From Oscillospiraceae bacterium (GTDB taxonomy: Bacteria; Bacillota; Clostridia; Oscillospirales; Ruminococcaceae), in contig JAFTQJ010000055.1 in NCBI GenBank assembly GCA_017462785.1, positions 1-64,000 of the forward strand: a stretch of DNA of 64,000 bases. The letters run 5' to 3'. This document shows positions 7,987 to 16,253 of this stretch, in pieces. The notes below the pieces were generated by a model that did not search any database, had not been told where the DNA came from, and saw only the letters and a program-made list of their open reading frames with translations. How positions within the stretch are numbered: the first letter of the stretch is position 1; each line of letters starts with the position of its first letter. The position numbers and the translations under genes were made by a program.

Positions 7987-9180
7987 TCAAATGAATAATT
8001 GCTCAATGTCCTCCTGCAACCTGCCGGAGTGCACCCGTATCACAGCGGTCTGTTCCACTTCCGCAGCAATCTGCTCTGGATCCTCTTCCTGTGAGCAGAT
8101 ATGCAGGAGGTTTTTCTGGTTGGCAGTCAGCCGCCGGTCAACGATTTCAAGCAGCGTGTGCGGCAGCTGGTTGGTGATGCAGGTCAGGGAGGAATAGCGT
8201 TCCTCGGACACTGCATCCATCAGCTCCTGCACATCCAGCTCCATACTGCTGATCGTTTCATACAGCGAACGAAAGACCTCCGTCAGCTGACCAGTCGATT
8301 CGGGCAGATACTGCATGAGTGTCTGCTTCTGCCCATCGTACCAGACGATCACGGGGGAGAGCTGTTCATCGAGCATCCGGCACACGATGGAATAGAACAG
8401 TGTCAGAAAGGTTTCCGCTTTCTGGATGCGTACCTGCATGCTCTCTTTTGCCGGACTGCTGTAATTGAGCAGGAGGAGTACGGATTTATGAATGGGCGTG
8501 CTGAATTCCTTCACATAGAGCTTGTCCATTTTGGTGCTGAGCTTCCAGTGAATGCGGCTGACCTGATCCCCTGCACTGTATTCGTGGAATCCGAAGATCT
8601 GCGAGGGATCATCACCGGCATGATCTCCGAATGCATCCCCGTCCGGAAAGAACACCGGCTCTGAGCCGCTGGTGATGGGGAGGGGAACGCATTTCGGCAG
8701 TACGAGCACGGAGCATTTTTTCTGCCGTATGGTCAGATTGGTATGGAACAGATGCAGATAATCCAGCACACTGACTTTCTTCAATGTAATTTCCATTGCA
8801 CCGCAGTACTCCGCATGTACATAGAACGTGATCTTTGTCAGATTGGATGCCTGAAGCGGAAACCGCAGACGCAGTTTTTCTTTTCCGGTGCCGAACGAGT
8901 GCTGTAATATCACTGTTGCCTGTGCCTGTGGAAATGCAAGCGGAGAACGGTTCCTGACGGAGATCGTCACAGGAATGGACTCTCCTGCTGCACAGTTGTC
9001 ATTGTCACAGGTCAGCACGGCATTGCTGCTGCATCGGAGAATGAGCAGGAGAATACCGAGGAGCAGCGGAACGATCAGGGCACACAGCAGCATGATCAAT
9101 GCGAATGTGTCAATGTACAGCACATAGAACAATGCCAGTGCCGCCAGAAACACCAGATAAATCAGCTTGACTCTGATCAT
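7987..9180 (-). CDS. DUF58 protein, MoxR partner
   Basis: 397 aa. Two N-terminal membrane segments (residues 5-50), a beta-rich middle, and the DUF58 signature at about 215-245 (FHEYSAGDQVSRIHWKLSTK), followed by a vWA-like C-terminal half. DUF58 proteins are thought to work with MoxR AAA+ ATPases in assembling or regulating envelope complexes. Here the gene lies 1 bp after the MoxR gene and 8 bp before the transglutaminase gene, the classic triad. ATG 9180 marks the start of the hydrophobic segment. Function beyond the triad association is inference. Confidence 0.9.
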   Translation of the reverse strand: MIRVKLIYLVFLAALALFYVLYIDTFALIMLLCALIVPLLLGILLLILRCSSNAVLTCDNDNCAAGESIPVTISVRNRSPLAFPQAQATVILQHSFGTGKEKLRLRFPLQASNLTKITFYVHAEYCGAMEITLKKVSVLDYLHLFHTNLTIRQKKCSVLVLPKCVPLPITSGSEPVFFPDGDAFGDHAGDDPSQIFGFHEYSAGDQVSRIHWKLSTKMDKLYVKEFSTPIHKSVLLLLNYSSPAKESMQVRIQKAETFLTLFYSIVCRMLDEQLSPVIVWYDGQKQTLMQYLPESTGQLTEVFRSLYETISSMELDVQELMDAVSEERYSSLTCITNQLPHTLLEIVDRRLTANQKNLLHICSQEEDPEQIAAEVEQTAVIRVHSGRLQEDIEQLFI

Positions 9181-9181
9181 A

Positions 9182-10162
9182 TCAGTGCTCCGGCTCCGGT
9201 ACCGGAACCTTGTCGAGGATCTCCCGCACGATCTGTTCCGGTTTGCGTGTTTCGTCCATCTGGTTACGGAGGAGCAGTCTGTGACAGAACACATCACTGC
9301 ACACATAGATCACATCATCCGGCAGCAGATAGTCCCTGCCCTGTGCATAGGCACAAGCCTTTGCCATCTGCATCAATGCCAGAGAGCCTCGGGGACTGAT
9401 GCCCAGCCGGATATGCGGATGGTTTCTGGTTGCGTTCGTCAGTGCGACAATGTAGCGGTAGATCACATCACTGACATAGACTGCCTCCACCTCACGCCGC
9501 ATGCGTTCAATGGTCCGTGCATCGGCAGCAGGCTGAATGTCATCCAGCGGATTATGCCCCTGTCTTGCCATCAGCAGTGCGATCTCACTGTTCTCATCCG
9601 GATAACCGAGCGTCAGCCGGATCAGAAAACGGTCAAGCTGGGATTCTGGCAGCTTCTGTGTGCCGACACAGGTGATCGGGTTTTGTGTTGCAATCACGAT
9701 ATGCGGAGAGGGCAGGGGATGGGTCACGCCGTCAATGGTCACGGCTCCCTCCTCCATCAGCTCCAGCAGTGCGGACTGCGTTTTGCTGGAGGTGCGGTTG
9801 ATCTCGTCCGCCAGCAGGAGGTTGCAGAATGCAGCACCCTTTTTAAAAGTAAAAGCATTTGCAGATTGATCAAACAATGTGAAGCCCGTCACATCAGAGG
9901 GCAGCACATCCGGTGTGAACTGAATTCGCTTGGTGGTCAGCGACAGCGTTCTGGACAATGCAAGAGCGAGCGTTGTTTTTCCGACACCCGGAATATCCTC
10001 CAGCAGAATATGACCGCCGGCGAGAATGGCAAGGAGCACCTTGCAGATACGGGCATCCTTTCCATTGACCGCCTTGCGGATCTCCAGCAGCATCTGCTTG
10101 AAAGCGGCATTGCGGATCACGATGCGTTCTTTTTTTTCTGTATGCTGAGTTGAAAGCTCCAT
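9182..10162 (-). CDS. MoxR-family AAA+ ATPase
   Basis: 326 aa. Walker A in EDIPGVGKTTLA (about residue 56), Walker B LLLADEINR, sensor-1 type IVIATQNP and an arginine-finger region (LPESQLDRF), in the order typical of MoxR/RavA-like ATPases. These act as chaperone-like motors on vWA-domain partners, here presumably the adjacent DUF58 protein. It is first in the operon that runs through DUF58, transglutaminase, DUF308-like, DnaD, DnaC and nitroreductase genes. The RBS is weak (AAAGGA 13 bases upstream), and an out-of-frame ATG lies between. Confidence 0.92.
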   Translation of the reverse strand: MELSTQHTEKKERIVIRNAAFKQMLLEIRKAVNGKDARICKVLLAILAGGHILLEDIPGVGKTTLALALSRTLSLTTKRIQFTPDVLPSDVTGFTLFDQSANAFTFKKGAAFCNLLLADEINRTSSKTQSALLELMEEGAVTIDGVTHPLPSPHIVIATQNPITCVGTQKLPESQLDRFLIRLTLGYPDENSEIALLMARQGHNPLDDIQPAADARTIERMRREVEAVYVSDVIYRYIVALTNATRNHPHIRLGISPRGSLALMQMAKACAYAQGRDYLLPDDVIYVCSDVFCHRLLLRNQMDETRKPEQIVREILDKVPVPEPEH

Positions 10163-10223
10163 CTGATTCCATCGTTCCTTTCATGGTCTTGCAGCGTCTG
10201 CACGGCAGTACAGCTGCACTTCT

Positions 10224-10252
10224 ATTATAACATTTTTCCCACCTGAATGCAA
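10224..10252 (-). promoter_or_regulatory. Likely promoter of the MoxR operon
   Basis: On the minus strand TATAAT (10224-10229) lies 17 bp from TTGCAT (10247-10252). The -10 is perfect, the -35 matches only its first three bases. It sits 62 bases before the MoxR start codon. Confidence 0.6.
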
Positions 10253-10301
10253 GTGGATGGAAGATATTTGTCCCCTGCATTTGCATTGCTGTAAATGAGC
10301 A

Positions 10302-10336
10302 GCCCCCATGACGAACCATACAGTTCATCATGGGGG
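10302..10336. terminator. Hairpin closing the HSP90/TPR operon
   Basis: A long stem, GCCCCCATGACGAAC pairing with GTTCATCATGGGGGT, between the 36-aa gene and the MoxR promoter. The T-rich tail is on the plus side; on the minus strand, where the upstream genes end, the tail is not T-rich, so termination there would be imperfect. Confidence 0.55.
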
Positions 10337-10354
10337 TTGTTTTGGATTGGACAC

Positions 10355-10465
10355 TTACTGCATCAGGGGAAGAATGATGAATCCGAGGAGCACGGCGGCT
10401 GCAAGGATCAGCACAAGGATCCGCATTGCAGTGCTTTTTTTCTTAGGCTGAAGCTTCTGTTTCAT
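10355..10465 (-). CDS. Small single-span membrane peptide
   Basis: 36 aa. A Lys-rich N-terminus (KQKLQPKKKS) precedes one strongly hydrophobic segment (residues 16-33). A perfect AGGAGG lies nine bases before the ATG and overlaps the end of the upstream gene, which is strong evidence that it is translated. It is the last gene of the cluster that starts with the HSP90 homologue. No recognisable family; topology predicts a cytoplasmic N-terminus. Confidence 0.65.
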   Translation of the reverse strand: MKQKLQPKKKSTAMRILVLILAAAVLLGFIILPLMQ

Positions 10466-10478
10466 CAGCACACACCTC

Positions 10479-10841
10479 CTAATCCATGTGGACTGTAAAG
10501 CCGGTTGAAACGGGTGCAGTCTGTTCGGGTGCTGCTTCTGTTTCGCTGACGGGAGCTTCCTGTCCGCTTTCGCCTTCAACTACGCCGGATTCTGCATTTT
10601 CGCCCGTTCCGGTCGTTTCTGTGGACGTTTCCTTGTCACGGAGGTAATCCCACACACTTGTTGTTGCAGTGGTCTGGGCAATCACGGAAGCGAAAGCTTC
10701 CCCCTCTTCCTTGTCCCTGCTTTTCTGATTGATGCGGTTGATACTGTTGATGGAGTGGATGGAAATACCGATGATCGCAAACATCGCAAGCAGTGCCCCT
10801 GCAATCGAAACGATGCGGATCATGTCCTTATCACCTTTCAT
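10479..10841 (-). CDS. Membrane-anchored protein with acidic tail
   Basis: 120 aa. One membrane segment near the N-terminus (residues 7-24, IVSIAGALLAMFAIIGIS), a short polar region with SINRINQKSRDK, then a Glu/Thr/Gly-rich low-complexity tail likely outside the cell. GAGGAGG is seven bases before the ATG at 10841, while the alternative ATG two codons earlier is too close to the site. It lies 14 bp after the large TPR/DUF2314-like gene and 13 bp before the 36-aa gene. Function unknown. Confidence 0.75.
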   Translation of the reverse strand: MKGDKDMIRIVSIAGALLAMFAIIGISIHSINSINRINQKSRDKEEGEAFASVIAQTTATTSVWDYLRDKETSTETTGTGENAESGVVEGESGQEAPVSETEAAPEQTAPVSTGFTVHMD

Positions 10842-10855
10842 TTGCATTCCTCCTC

Positions 10856-13201
10856 TTACATAAAGTAATGGGCATCTTCCTCAGTATACGGCACATTATC
10901 ACCCTCAAGACGGATCATCCATGCAGTGATGTTTTCCTCCGTCACAATGAACTCCTGATTCTGATCAATGCTCGGCAGAAGATCAGAGGTCTCAGCAGTA
11001 CTTGCAATGATCGTTTCACCGTCAATTGCAGAAATATCGGCCCAGAGCAGCTCTTTTCCATAGCCGCATTGATCACGCATTTCCGGAGAAAGCGTAAATT
11101 CCAGTCTGACCGCTGCCTGTGCGATCGGAGCGGATGCGGAGAGTGCTGCATAGGCTTTCCGGAGCTGCGGAACTGTTTCCTTGGCAAGGTGGATCCGGCG
11201 GACGAGATTACTATGTACATAGGGGAATTCCACATCCTGCCCCTTTGCCATCGGCTCAAAGTCCGTCAGAAGCACTGCTTCCTCCTCTTCCGTCAGAACC
11301 GCAAGGATACCGGCAGGAAGAGTACGCTCCACCCTTGCAGCAAAAGAGTCGGGCATGGTCGGAAGGAACTTGTCAGGATTTGTCCATGTAACGATGCACT
11401 CCTCACCATGCACACGCAGACCGCTGATGGGTTTCATCTCATCCTCAAGCATGGACTGTTCCATGCAGGTGCAGCCGATAAAATGGAGAATATCTGCAAA
11501 ATAACCGAAATTCTCACGGTTTGCACCAACGATCTCCAGCTCACGCAGACCGGCGGTACACAGTCCGAGTGTTGTGATCCAGACCTCATCGCTGTCATCC
11601 GTGCCGTTGATGGAAAGGCTGAACAGATCGGACGGTGAAACGGCATTCCGGCAGCTTCCTGCAAATTTCACCCATCTTGCAGGATACATTTTCTGTGTGA
11701 TCAGGTCGATCACACCGAGCATGTCGGGCAGGAGTGTGTGCAGCAGATGCATTGCCAGATGGCAGGAAAGACGGGGATCATCGCTGTACTCCATATGAAG
11801 CAGCAGGTGTTTGCTGGAATCGGCAATGGCTTCACGGGTCGCCTCGTCCATATCATAACAGGGACGTGCATGGATCGGCTCTTCGGTTTCAAGCGATATC
11901 AGGCATACTTCGTAAATTCTGTCCTCAAAGCGGAATGTCAGATAGCAGACCGTATTTTCCTCAACACTGTGGGAAAGCACCTCTATTTCTTTGGAGAGAT
12001 TGCCGAGGTTCTGCATCAGCTCTTCCATTTCAGGGAGCTGACCGGATTCCGGAACCGCTGCAAGGGTGCTGTTCATTTTCGCTGCAAGTCCGTGCAGCGG
12101 ACGGTTGGCAGGGCTTTCGCTGATGTCTGCGGTATCCGCAGAAGCGAGCTTTGTTTCGAGGATCGACATATAATAGTTGCTGCCGTTACGCTGGTCAAGG
12201 AGCAGGCTCTGCTGCTTGGCGATGTCATAGAAATAGGCGGTCAGCTCCTTCACACGGTACCCCTCTTCTGCACGATGCAGCGGCAGAGGCTTGAGCAGGA
12301 CGCTTTCTGCGAATTCAGTTTCCTTTTCGATGCATTGCAGCAGACGGTATGCACCCCTTGCAAAGCACATCCGCATCATGGGGTTTCTGCACTGGACAAA
12401 ATGCTCCACATTGTTCTTGAAGATCTTCCAGCCCGTGCGAGGTTCCACCGCACTGTACAGCTCCAGAAGATAGCCGCTCTCTGCAAGGAATTCGGGTTCA
12501 TTGTCGGTGTAGCGTGCACAGAGCTTTCCATAATAGGCTGCCTCTTCCAGATCGCCCTTGTAGAGGTAGAATCTGGTCAGTGCACCGTAGGAAACATGGG
12601 GCACCTCGCCGCAGTACTTGCTTCCGTCAAGAATGGGGGCTGCTACACGCAGAGCCTCCGCTTCGTTGCCGAAATCCAGAGCCATTGACATGTCATGATG
12701 GATCTCACAGGCTTCACAGTCACTGTTGGCATCACGCTTGCAGTCGTGGAACGCCTGATAGGCGGTTTTGGATGCATTCACATCAAAGGGCAGGTAGAAC
12801 AGGCTTTTCTTCATGTAGTAGACACGCAGGGAAAAGCCATATTTCTGACAGCGTTCCTTGTAATCTTCATAGTACTTCTCGATTTCTTCTCGGGAGATCT
12901 GGTAGTAATCCGTCATGTTTTCGAGGATCCACTTATAGGCGAGCATGACATCATCATAGGTGTCGTCCTCCTGCTCCGGATGCTCATCGAACACCTGAAG
13001 CAGCTCGGGGAACATCAGGATCGCCTTGAAATTATCGTCGTGGAAAATGGATTCTTTGACATATTCAAAACGGAAATAGATACGCCAGTAATGTGCCGCA
13101 GATGCATCCGCCTCTGCGATCGCATTTTTCATGATCTCCATACGGGGTGTGCCGTGCTCGGCACTGCGGATCTGTTCGATCCACTGATCAGCCTGAAACA
13201 T
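10856..13201 (-). CDS. TPR-like protein with DUF2314-like tail
   Basis: 781 aa, soluble. The first 340 residues are helical-repeat-like and align by eye with the neighbouring 354-aa protein (ESIFHDDNFKAILMFPELL, VYYMKKSLFYLPFD, GDLEEAAYYGKL, NPMMRMCFARGAYRLL). A middle part (about 400-600) is alpha/beta and may be DUF4026-like. The last 70 residues (KELLWADISAIDGE, ENITAWMIRLEGD) resemble the DUF2314 pattern of unknown function. AGGAGG precedes the ATG. It lies third in the HSP90-led operon, so a co-chaperone or client-linked role is inferred, not shown. The domain names are from pattern memory and need a profile search. Confidence 0.75.
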   Translation of the reverse strand: MFQADQWIEQIRSAEHGTPRMEIMKNAIAEADASAAHYWRIYFRFEYVKESIFHDDNFKAILMFPELLQVFDEHPEQEDDTYDDVMLAYKWILENMTDYYQISREEIEKYYEDYKERCQKYGFSLRVYYMKKSLFYLPFDVNASKTAYQAFHDCKRDANSDCEACEIHHDMSMALDFGNEAEALRVAAPILDGSKYCGEVPHVSYGALTRFYLYKGDLEEAAYYGKLCARYTDNEPEFLAESGYLLELYSAVEPRTGWKIFKNNVEHFVQCRNPMMRMCFARGAYRLLQCIEKETEFAESVLLKPLPLHRAEEGYRVKELTAYFYDIAKQQSLLLDQRNGSNYYMSILETKLASADTADISESPANRPLHGLAAKMNSTLAAVPESGQLPEMEELMQNLGNLSKEIEVLSHSVEENTVCYLTFRFEDRIYEVCLISLETEEPIHARPCYDMDEATREAIADSSKHLLLHMEYSDDPRLSCHLAMHLLHTLLPDMLGVIDLITQKMYPARWVKFAGSCRNAVSPSDLFSLSINGTDDSDEVWITTLGLCTAGLRELEIVGANRENFGYFADILHFIGCTCMEQSMLEDEMKPISGLRVHGEECIVTWTNPDKFLPTMPDSFAARVERTLPAGILAVLTEEEEAVLLTDFEPMAKGQDVEFPYVHSNLVRRIHLAKETVPQLRKAYAALSASAPIAQAAVRLEFTLSPEMRDQCGYGKELLWADISAIDGETIIASTAETSDLLPSIDQNQEFIVTEENITAWMIRLEGDNVPYTEEDAHYFM

Positions 13202-13231
13202 GGGAAATTCCTCCTTATTCTGTACGGCAGG

Positions 13232-14296
13232 TCAGACTGCCGGATATTCGTTTTGCAGCATGTTCATAAAGTCATCCGTGCCGTTTCTGGCATCGAATTT
13301 CTGTGCAAGCTCCTTTGCTGCCGCTTCAAAATGTGCCCTCAGTGCAGGAATGTCCATTTCCTGCAATCCGCTGTCCTTTGGCAGTGCACAGCCATCCGGT
13401 AAAACAGCGTGGTCGGGCAGTGCACGGAAAAGGTGATAGGCTCCGATCGCAAAATACATCCGGAGCAGAGGACTTCTGGATTTGGCATAATGTTCATGGT
13501 TTTTGACAAAGAGCCTCAGTCCATGCTCCGGCTCCGTCATGCCGTAGAGAGCCAACAGGGTACCGAGAATGTCAAGATAGTAGGGGTCCCCGTCCGAACG
13601 ACGCTCCGCATGCTTGGCGTGTTCCATTGCCTTTGCATATTCCCCACGATCCAGATAGAAGCGGATGAAGAAATGATGGGTCGCCTGCGGCAGTGCATTG
13701 GAGGTCAGCTCTTCGGAGAAGATCGGTTCTGCGGCTTTCAGGGCTTTTTCTTCCTCGCCGATGGAGAGGTAGTACATCGCCTGCTGATCATGGTACAGAG
13801 CCTTGCCGTCCGAAATATCATCCAGCGGTGCATCCAGAAAGCGGTAGAAGTCCGCTGCGGCAATGCCCTTGTCGCAGTGCATGTAGAACAAACAGCGTTT
13901 CATGTGGTAGATGCTCAGGCTGTGCCCACGTTCGAGCAGCCGTCTTTTGAACAGCCTGAAATAACTGTCGATCTCCGCTTTGGAGATCTGCGGAAATTCC
14001 GGTGCACACTCCACGATCCACTTGAATGCGACCATCATGGAGTGGTCGTACTGGGGTATGTTCCGGATCCTCTCATTTTCATCGAAGAGTGCCAGAAGCT
14101 CCGGAAAAATAATCATTGCATAGTAGCGGTCGCCGCTGAAAATGGATTCCTGCAGCATGCCGTACCGGAGTACAAACCTCGGGATCAGTTCATTGCGTTC
14201 ATCCGCCTGCTGGATCGCATTGCGGAAAGCGTTCAGACGTGGTGCACCACGTTCAATATCGACGATCTCTCCAATGATTTTCTCAAGCTCATTCAT
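13232..14296 (-). CDS. TPR-like protein, paralogue of its neighbour
   Basis: 354 aa, soluble, almost all helical. It matches the N-terminal 340 residues of the adjacent 781-aa protein block by block: ESIFSGDRYYAMIIFPELL, IYHMKRCLFYMHCD, RGEYAKAMEHAKHAERR, SPLLRMYFAIGAYHLF and a terminal FDARNGTDDFMNML. The start ATG at 14296 overlaps the HSP90 stop codon by 8 bp, so translation is coupled. It lacks the beta-rich C-terminal half of its paralogue. TPR-type repeat protein is inferred from helix periodicity; binding to the HSP90 homologue is a hypothesis from gene order. Confidence 0.78.
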   Translation of the reverse strand: MNELEKIIGEIVDIERGAPRLNAFRNAIQQADERNELIPRFVLRYGMLQESIFSGDRYYAMIIFPELLALFDENERIRNIPQYDHSMMVAFKWIVECAPEFPQISKAEIDSYFRLFKRRLLERGHSLSIYHMKRCLFYMHCDKGIAAADFYRFLDAPLDDISDGKALYHDQQAMYYLSIGEEEKALKAAEPIFSEELTSNALPQATHHFFIRFYLDRGEYAKAMEHAKHAERRSDGDPYYLDILGTLLALYGMTEPEHGLRLFVKNHEHYAKSRSPLLRMYFAIGAYHLFRALPDHAVLPDGCALPKDSGLQEMDIPALRAHFEAAAKELAQKFDARNGTDDFMNMLQNEYPAV

Positions 14297-16121
14297 CTCC
14301 AAGCCCCCATTCTATCAGCCGGATCAGGTGGGAATTGAGCAGAGCCATCTCACCGCCACGCATCGGAAATCTGCCGGTCAGCAGTGCCTGCACATAGAGG
14401 ATCTCAAGGCAGGCTCTCAGTTTTTCGGGATTCTCAAGCCCGATCAGCTTCTGGATGAGTGCATTGCTGCAATTGACATACAGTACAGCACGATAGTCCT
14501 CTATTTCCTCGGCAAAGGAGTCCAGCATACTTGCAAAAAGGCTGTGGGAATGCTCCTTGGAATGCTGAATATCCCTCATAATCTGAGCATTTTCATCCAG
14601 CATGTAGAACACCGGCAGCGATGCCGGAGAAAAGCTTTTCAGCTGGACATCGCAGTCATGCTCCTGAAAGATCTCTTTTGCGGTTTTCAGAAAAGCGGCA
14701 GCATCCGTCATGGTTTGGGTACTTGGCTCTTCTAAGAATTCCTCGAAGGAAACAAGCTGCAAGGGATAGAGGATCAGCTCCTCATGCTGTTCGGAGAGCT
14801 TCCGCAGAAGTCCGGTATCATGCACATAGCAGGCGTTGACAAGAAGCTGGTTCTGTGCAAGCATGAGTGCTCCGGTGCGGTGGAACTGGTTCATATCGGC
14901 AGTATAGCTGATCGGCTCATGACGGGTCATCAGCTCTCTTCCGCTCATGCGTCCCATATTGGTTTCAAAATCCAGAAAGGGCATGAAGGTGCGGAAAAAG
15001 ACATCATCCTCCGCTGCCATGGATTTGATGGCGAGAAAATGCACATCAATGATCCGCTGAAGGAGCTGCGGATTCTTATGGGAGAGGGAGAGCAGATAGC
15101 CGGAAATGCATTCATTCAGCTCCTCCCTTGCCTGTTCGAGTACCTCATCCTCATAGAAATTTTCTCTGGAAGCTGTGGGACGGAGCTGGGAGGTGTTCAG
15201 GAAACACCGCAGGAAAAAAGACCACTTCGGGAGAATGGCAGAGCCGTCCTCCGTCAGGAGCATGTTTTTCAGATAGATGCGGTGGGAATTCTTGGCATGC
15301 ATGGAAACTGCGTGCGGCATGATGAATGCAGCTCCGCTGAACAAGCCGGATTTGGATTCCAGCGGTATGTAATCCATAAAGTCACTCTCAAAGATCTGCT
15401 GTCCGAGCTGCATCACGCTGTCATGTGCTCCGCTGCCGGTGGTCCGATGCCATTCGTTGATGCGGCAGGAGCTGTGATCTCTTCCATGCATCATGACCGG
15501 AAACGGGAGGGGCAGACCGTAATAGCGGACAAGATCCATCACATGCACCTCGTTGAAATAATGCTCACAGCCCTTTTTTGCCTTGATGCAGATCTTGGTG
15601 CCGATCTCCACATCCTCACCGGCGGGCGTAATGCTGTAAGTGCCGTCCGGCTTTCCACGGAAGCAGTAGGCCTGCTGCGGCTGCTTGGCAGAGCGTGTCC
15701 AAAGCTCGATCTCATCCGTCACCATAAAGCAGGAAAGCATGCCGATGCCAAATCTTCCGATATAGTCCTCCAGAATTTTTCCGGTCTGGAGGTCACGCTT
15801 GGAGGACTGCCCGATCACTGCCAGAAACCGGTGGATCTCCTCCTCGGTCAGTCCCACGCCGTTGTCCTTGAAAATGAGCTGGTCCGCCGGTGTGGAGATC
15901 AGCTCACCCGTTTGGGGGGTTCTGACTGCCATTCCGCCGGAAAGATAAATGTCGATCCTGCCCTCGGAAAACTGCGGATCATGGAGCTGTCTGCCGCTGA
16001 TGGCATCCGTACCGTTCTGAAGCAGCTCACGGATGAATACATCCGGACTGCTGTACAAATGATTTGCAAGAATGTCAATCATGCCTCCGAGATTGACTTT
16101 AAAAACAAAAGGTTCTTCCAT
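14289..16121 (-). CDS. HSP90-family chaperone (HtpG-like, divergent)
   Basis: 610 aa. The N-terminal GHKL ATPase has all expected elements: Glu32 and Asn36 in RELLQNGTDAI, Asp86 in FKDNGVGLTEEEI, and the lid/Gly motif IGRFGIGMLS (121-130). The middle domain carries the catalytic-loop arginine in RPTASRENFYEDE. The C-terminal dimerisation part is poorly conserved and ends WGLGDE. It is shorter than E. coli HtpG (624 aa) and belongs to the divergent 'HSP90 family protein' group. It has its own promoter and RBS (AGAGGT) and heads an operon with two TPR-like proteins. ATP-driven client remodelling is expected from the family; clients are unknown. Confidence 0.9.
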   Translation of the reverse strand: MEEPFVFKVNLGGMIDILANHLYSSPDVFIRELLQNGTDAISGRQLHDPQFSEGRIDIYLSGGMAVRTPQTGELISTPADQLIFKDNGVGLTEEEIHRFLAVIGQSSKRDLQTGKILEDYIGRFGIGMLSCFMVTDEIELWTRSAKQPQQAYCFRGKPDGTYSITPAGEDVEIGTKICIKAKKGCEHYFNEVHVMDLVRYYGLPLPFPVMMHGRDHSSCRINEWHRTTGSGAHDSVMQLGQQIFESDFMDYIPLESKSGLFSGAAFIMPHAVSMHAKNSHRIYLKNMLLTEDGSAILPKWSFFLRCFLNTSQLRPTASRENFYEDEVLEQAREELNECISGYLLSLSHKNPQLLQRIIDVHFLAIKSMAAEDDVFFRTFMPFLDFETNMGRMSGRELMTRHEPISYTADMNQFHRTGALMLAQNQLLVNACYVHDTGLLRKLSEQHEELILYPLQLVSFEEFLEEPSTQTMTDAAAFLKTAKEIFQEHDCDVQLKSFSPASLPVFYMLDENAQIMRDIQHSKEHSHSLFASMLDSFAEEIEDYRAVLYVNCSNALIQKLIGLENPEKLRACLEILYVQALLTGRFPMRGGEMALLNSHLIRLIEWGLGDE

Positions 16122-16161
16122 ATGTATTACCTCTCTGGTATCAAAAGTACTTCACCCTATT

Positions 16162-16190
16162 ATCATAACATATACAGCCGGAAATTGCAA
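16162..16190 (-). promoter_or_regulatory. Promoter of the HSP90/TPR operon
   Basis: Minus strand TTGCAA (16185-16190), 17-bp spacer, TATGAT (16162-16167), 40 bases before the ATG. No CIRCE-type inverted repeat is visible, so HrcA control is not indicated. Confidence 0.7.
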
Positions 16191-16210
16191 GTAAAATCCA
16201 TAAGAAATAC

Positions 16211-16240
16211 AAAAATCTGCCCTGCACAGAGCAGGGCAGA
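16211..16240 (-). terminator. Terminator of the SseB-family gene
   Basis: Stem CTGCCCTGC / GCAGGGCAG with a five-base loop, followed on the minus strand by ATTTTTGT. It separates the SseB transcript from the HSP90 promoter. Confidence 0.88.
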
Positions 16241-16253
16241 CGGGTGTGCTGGA

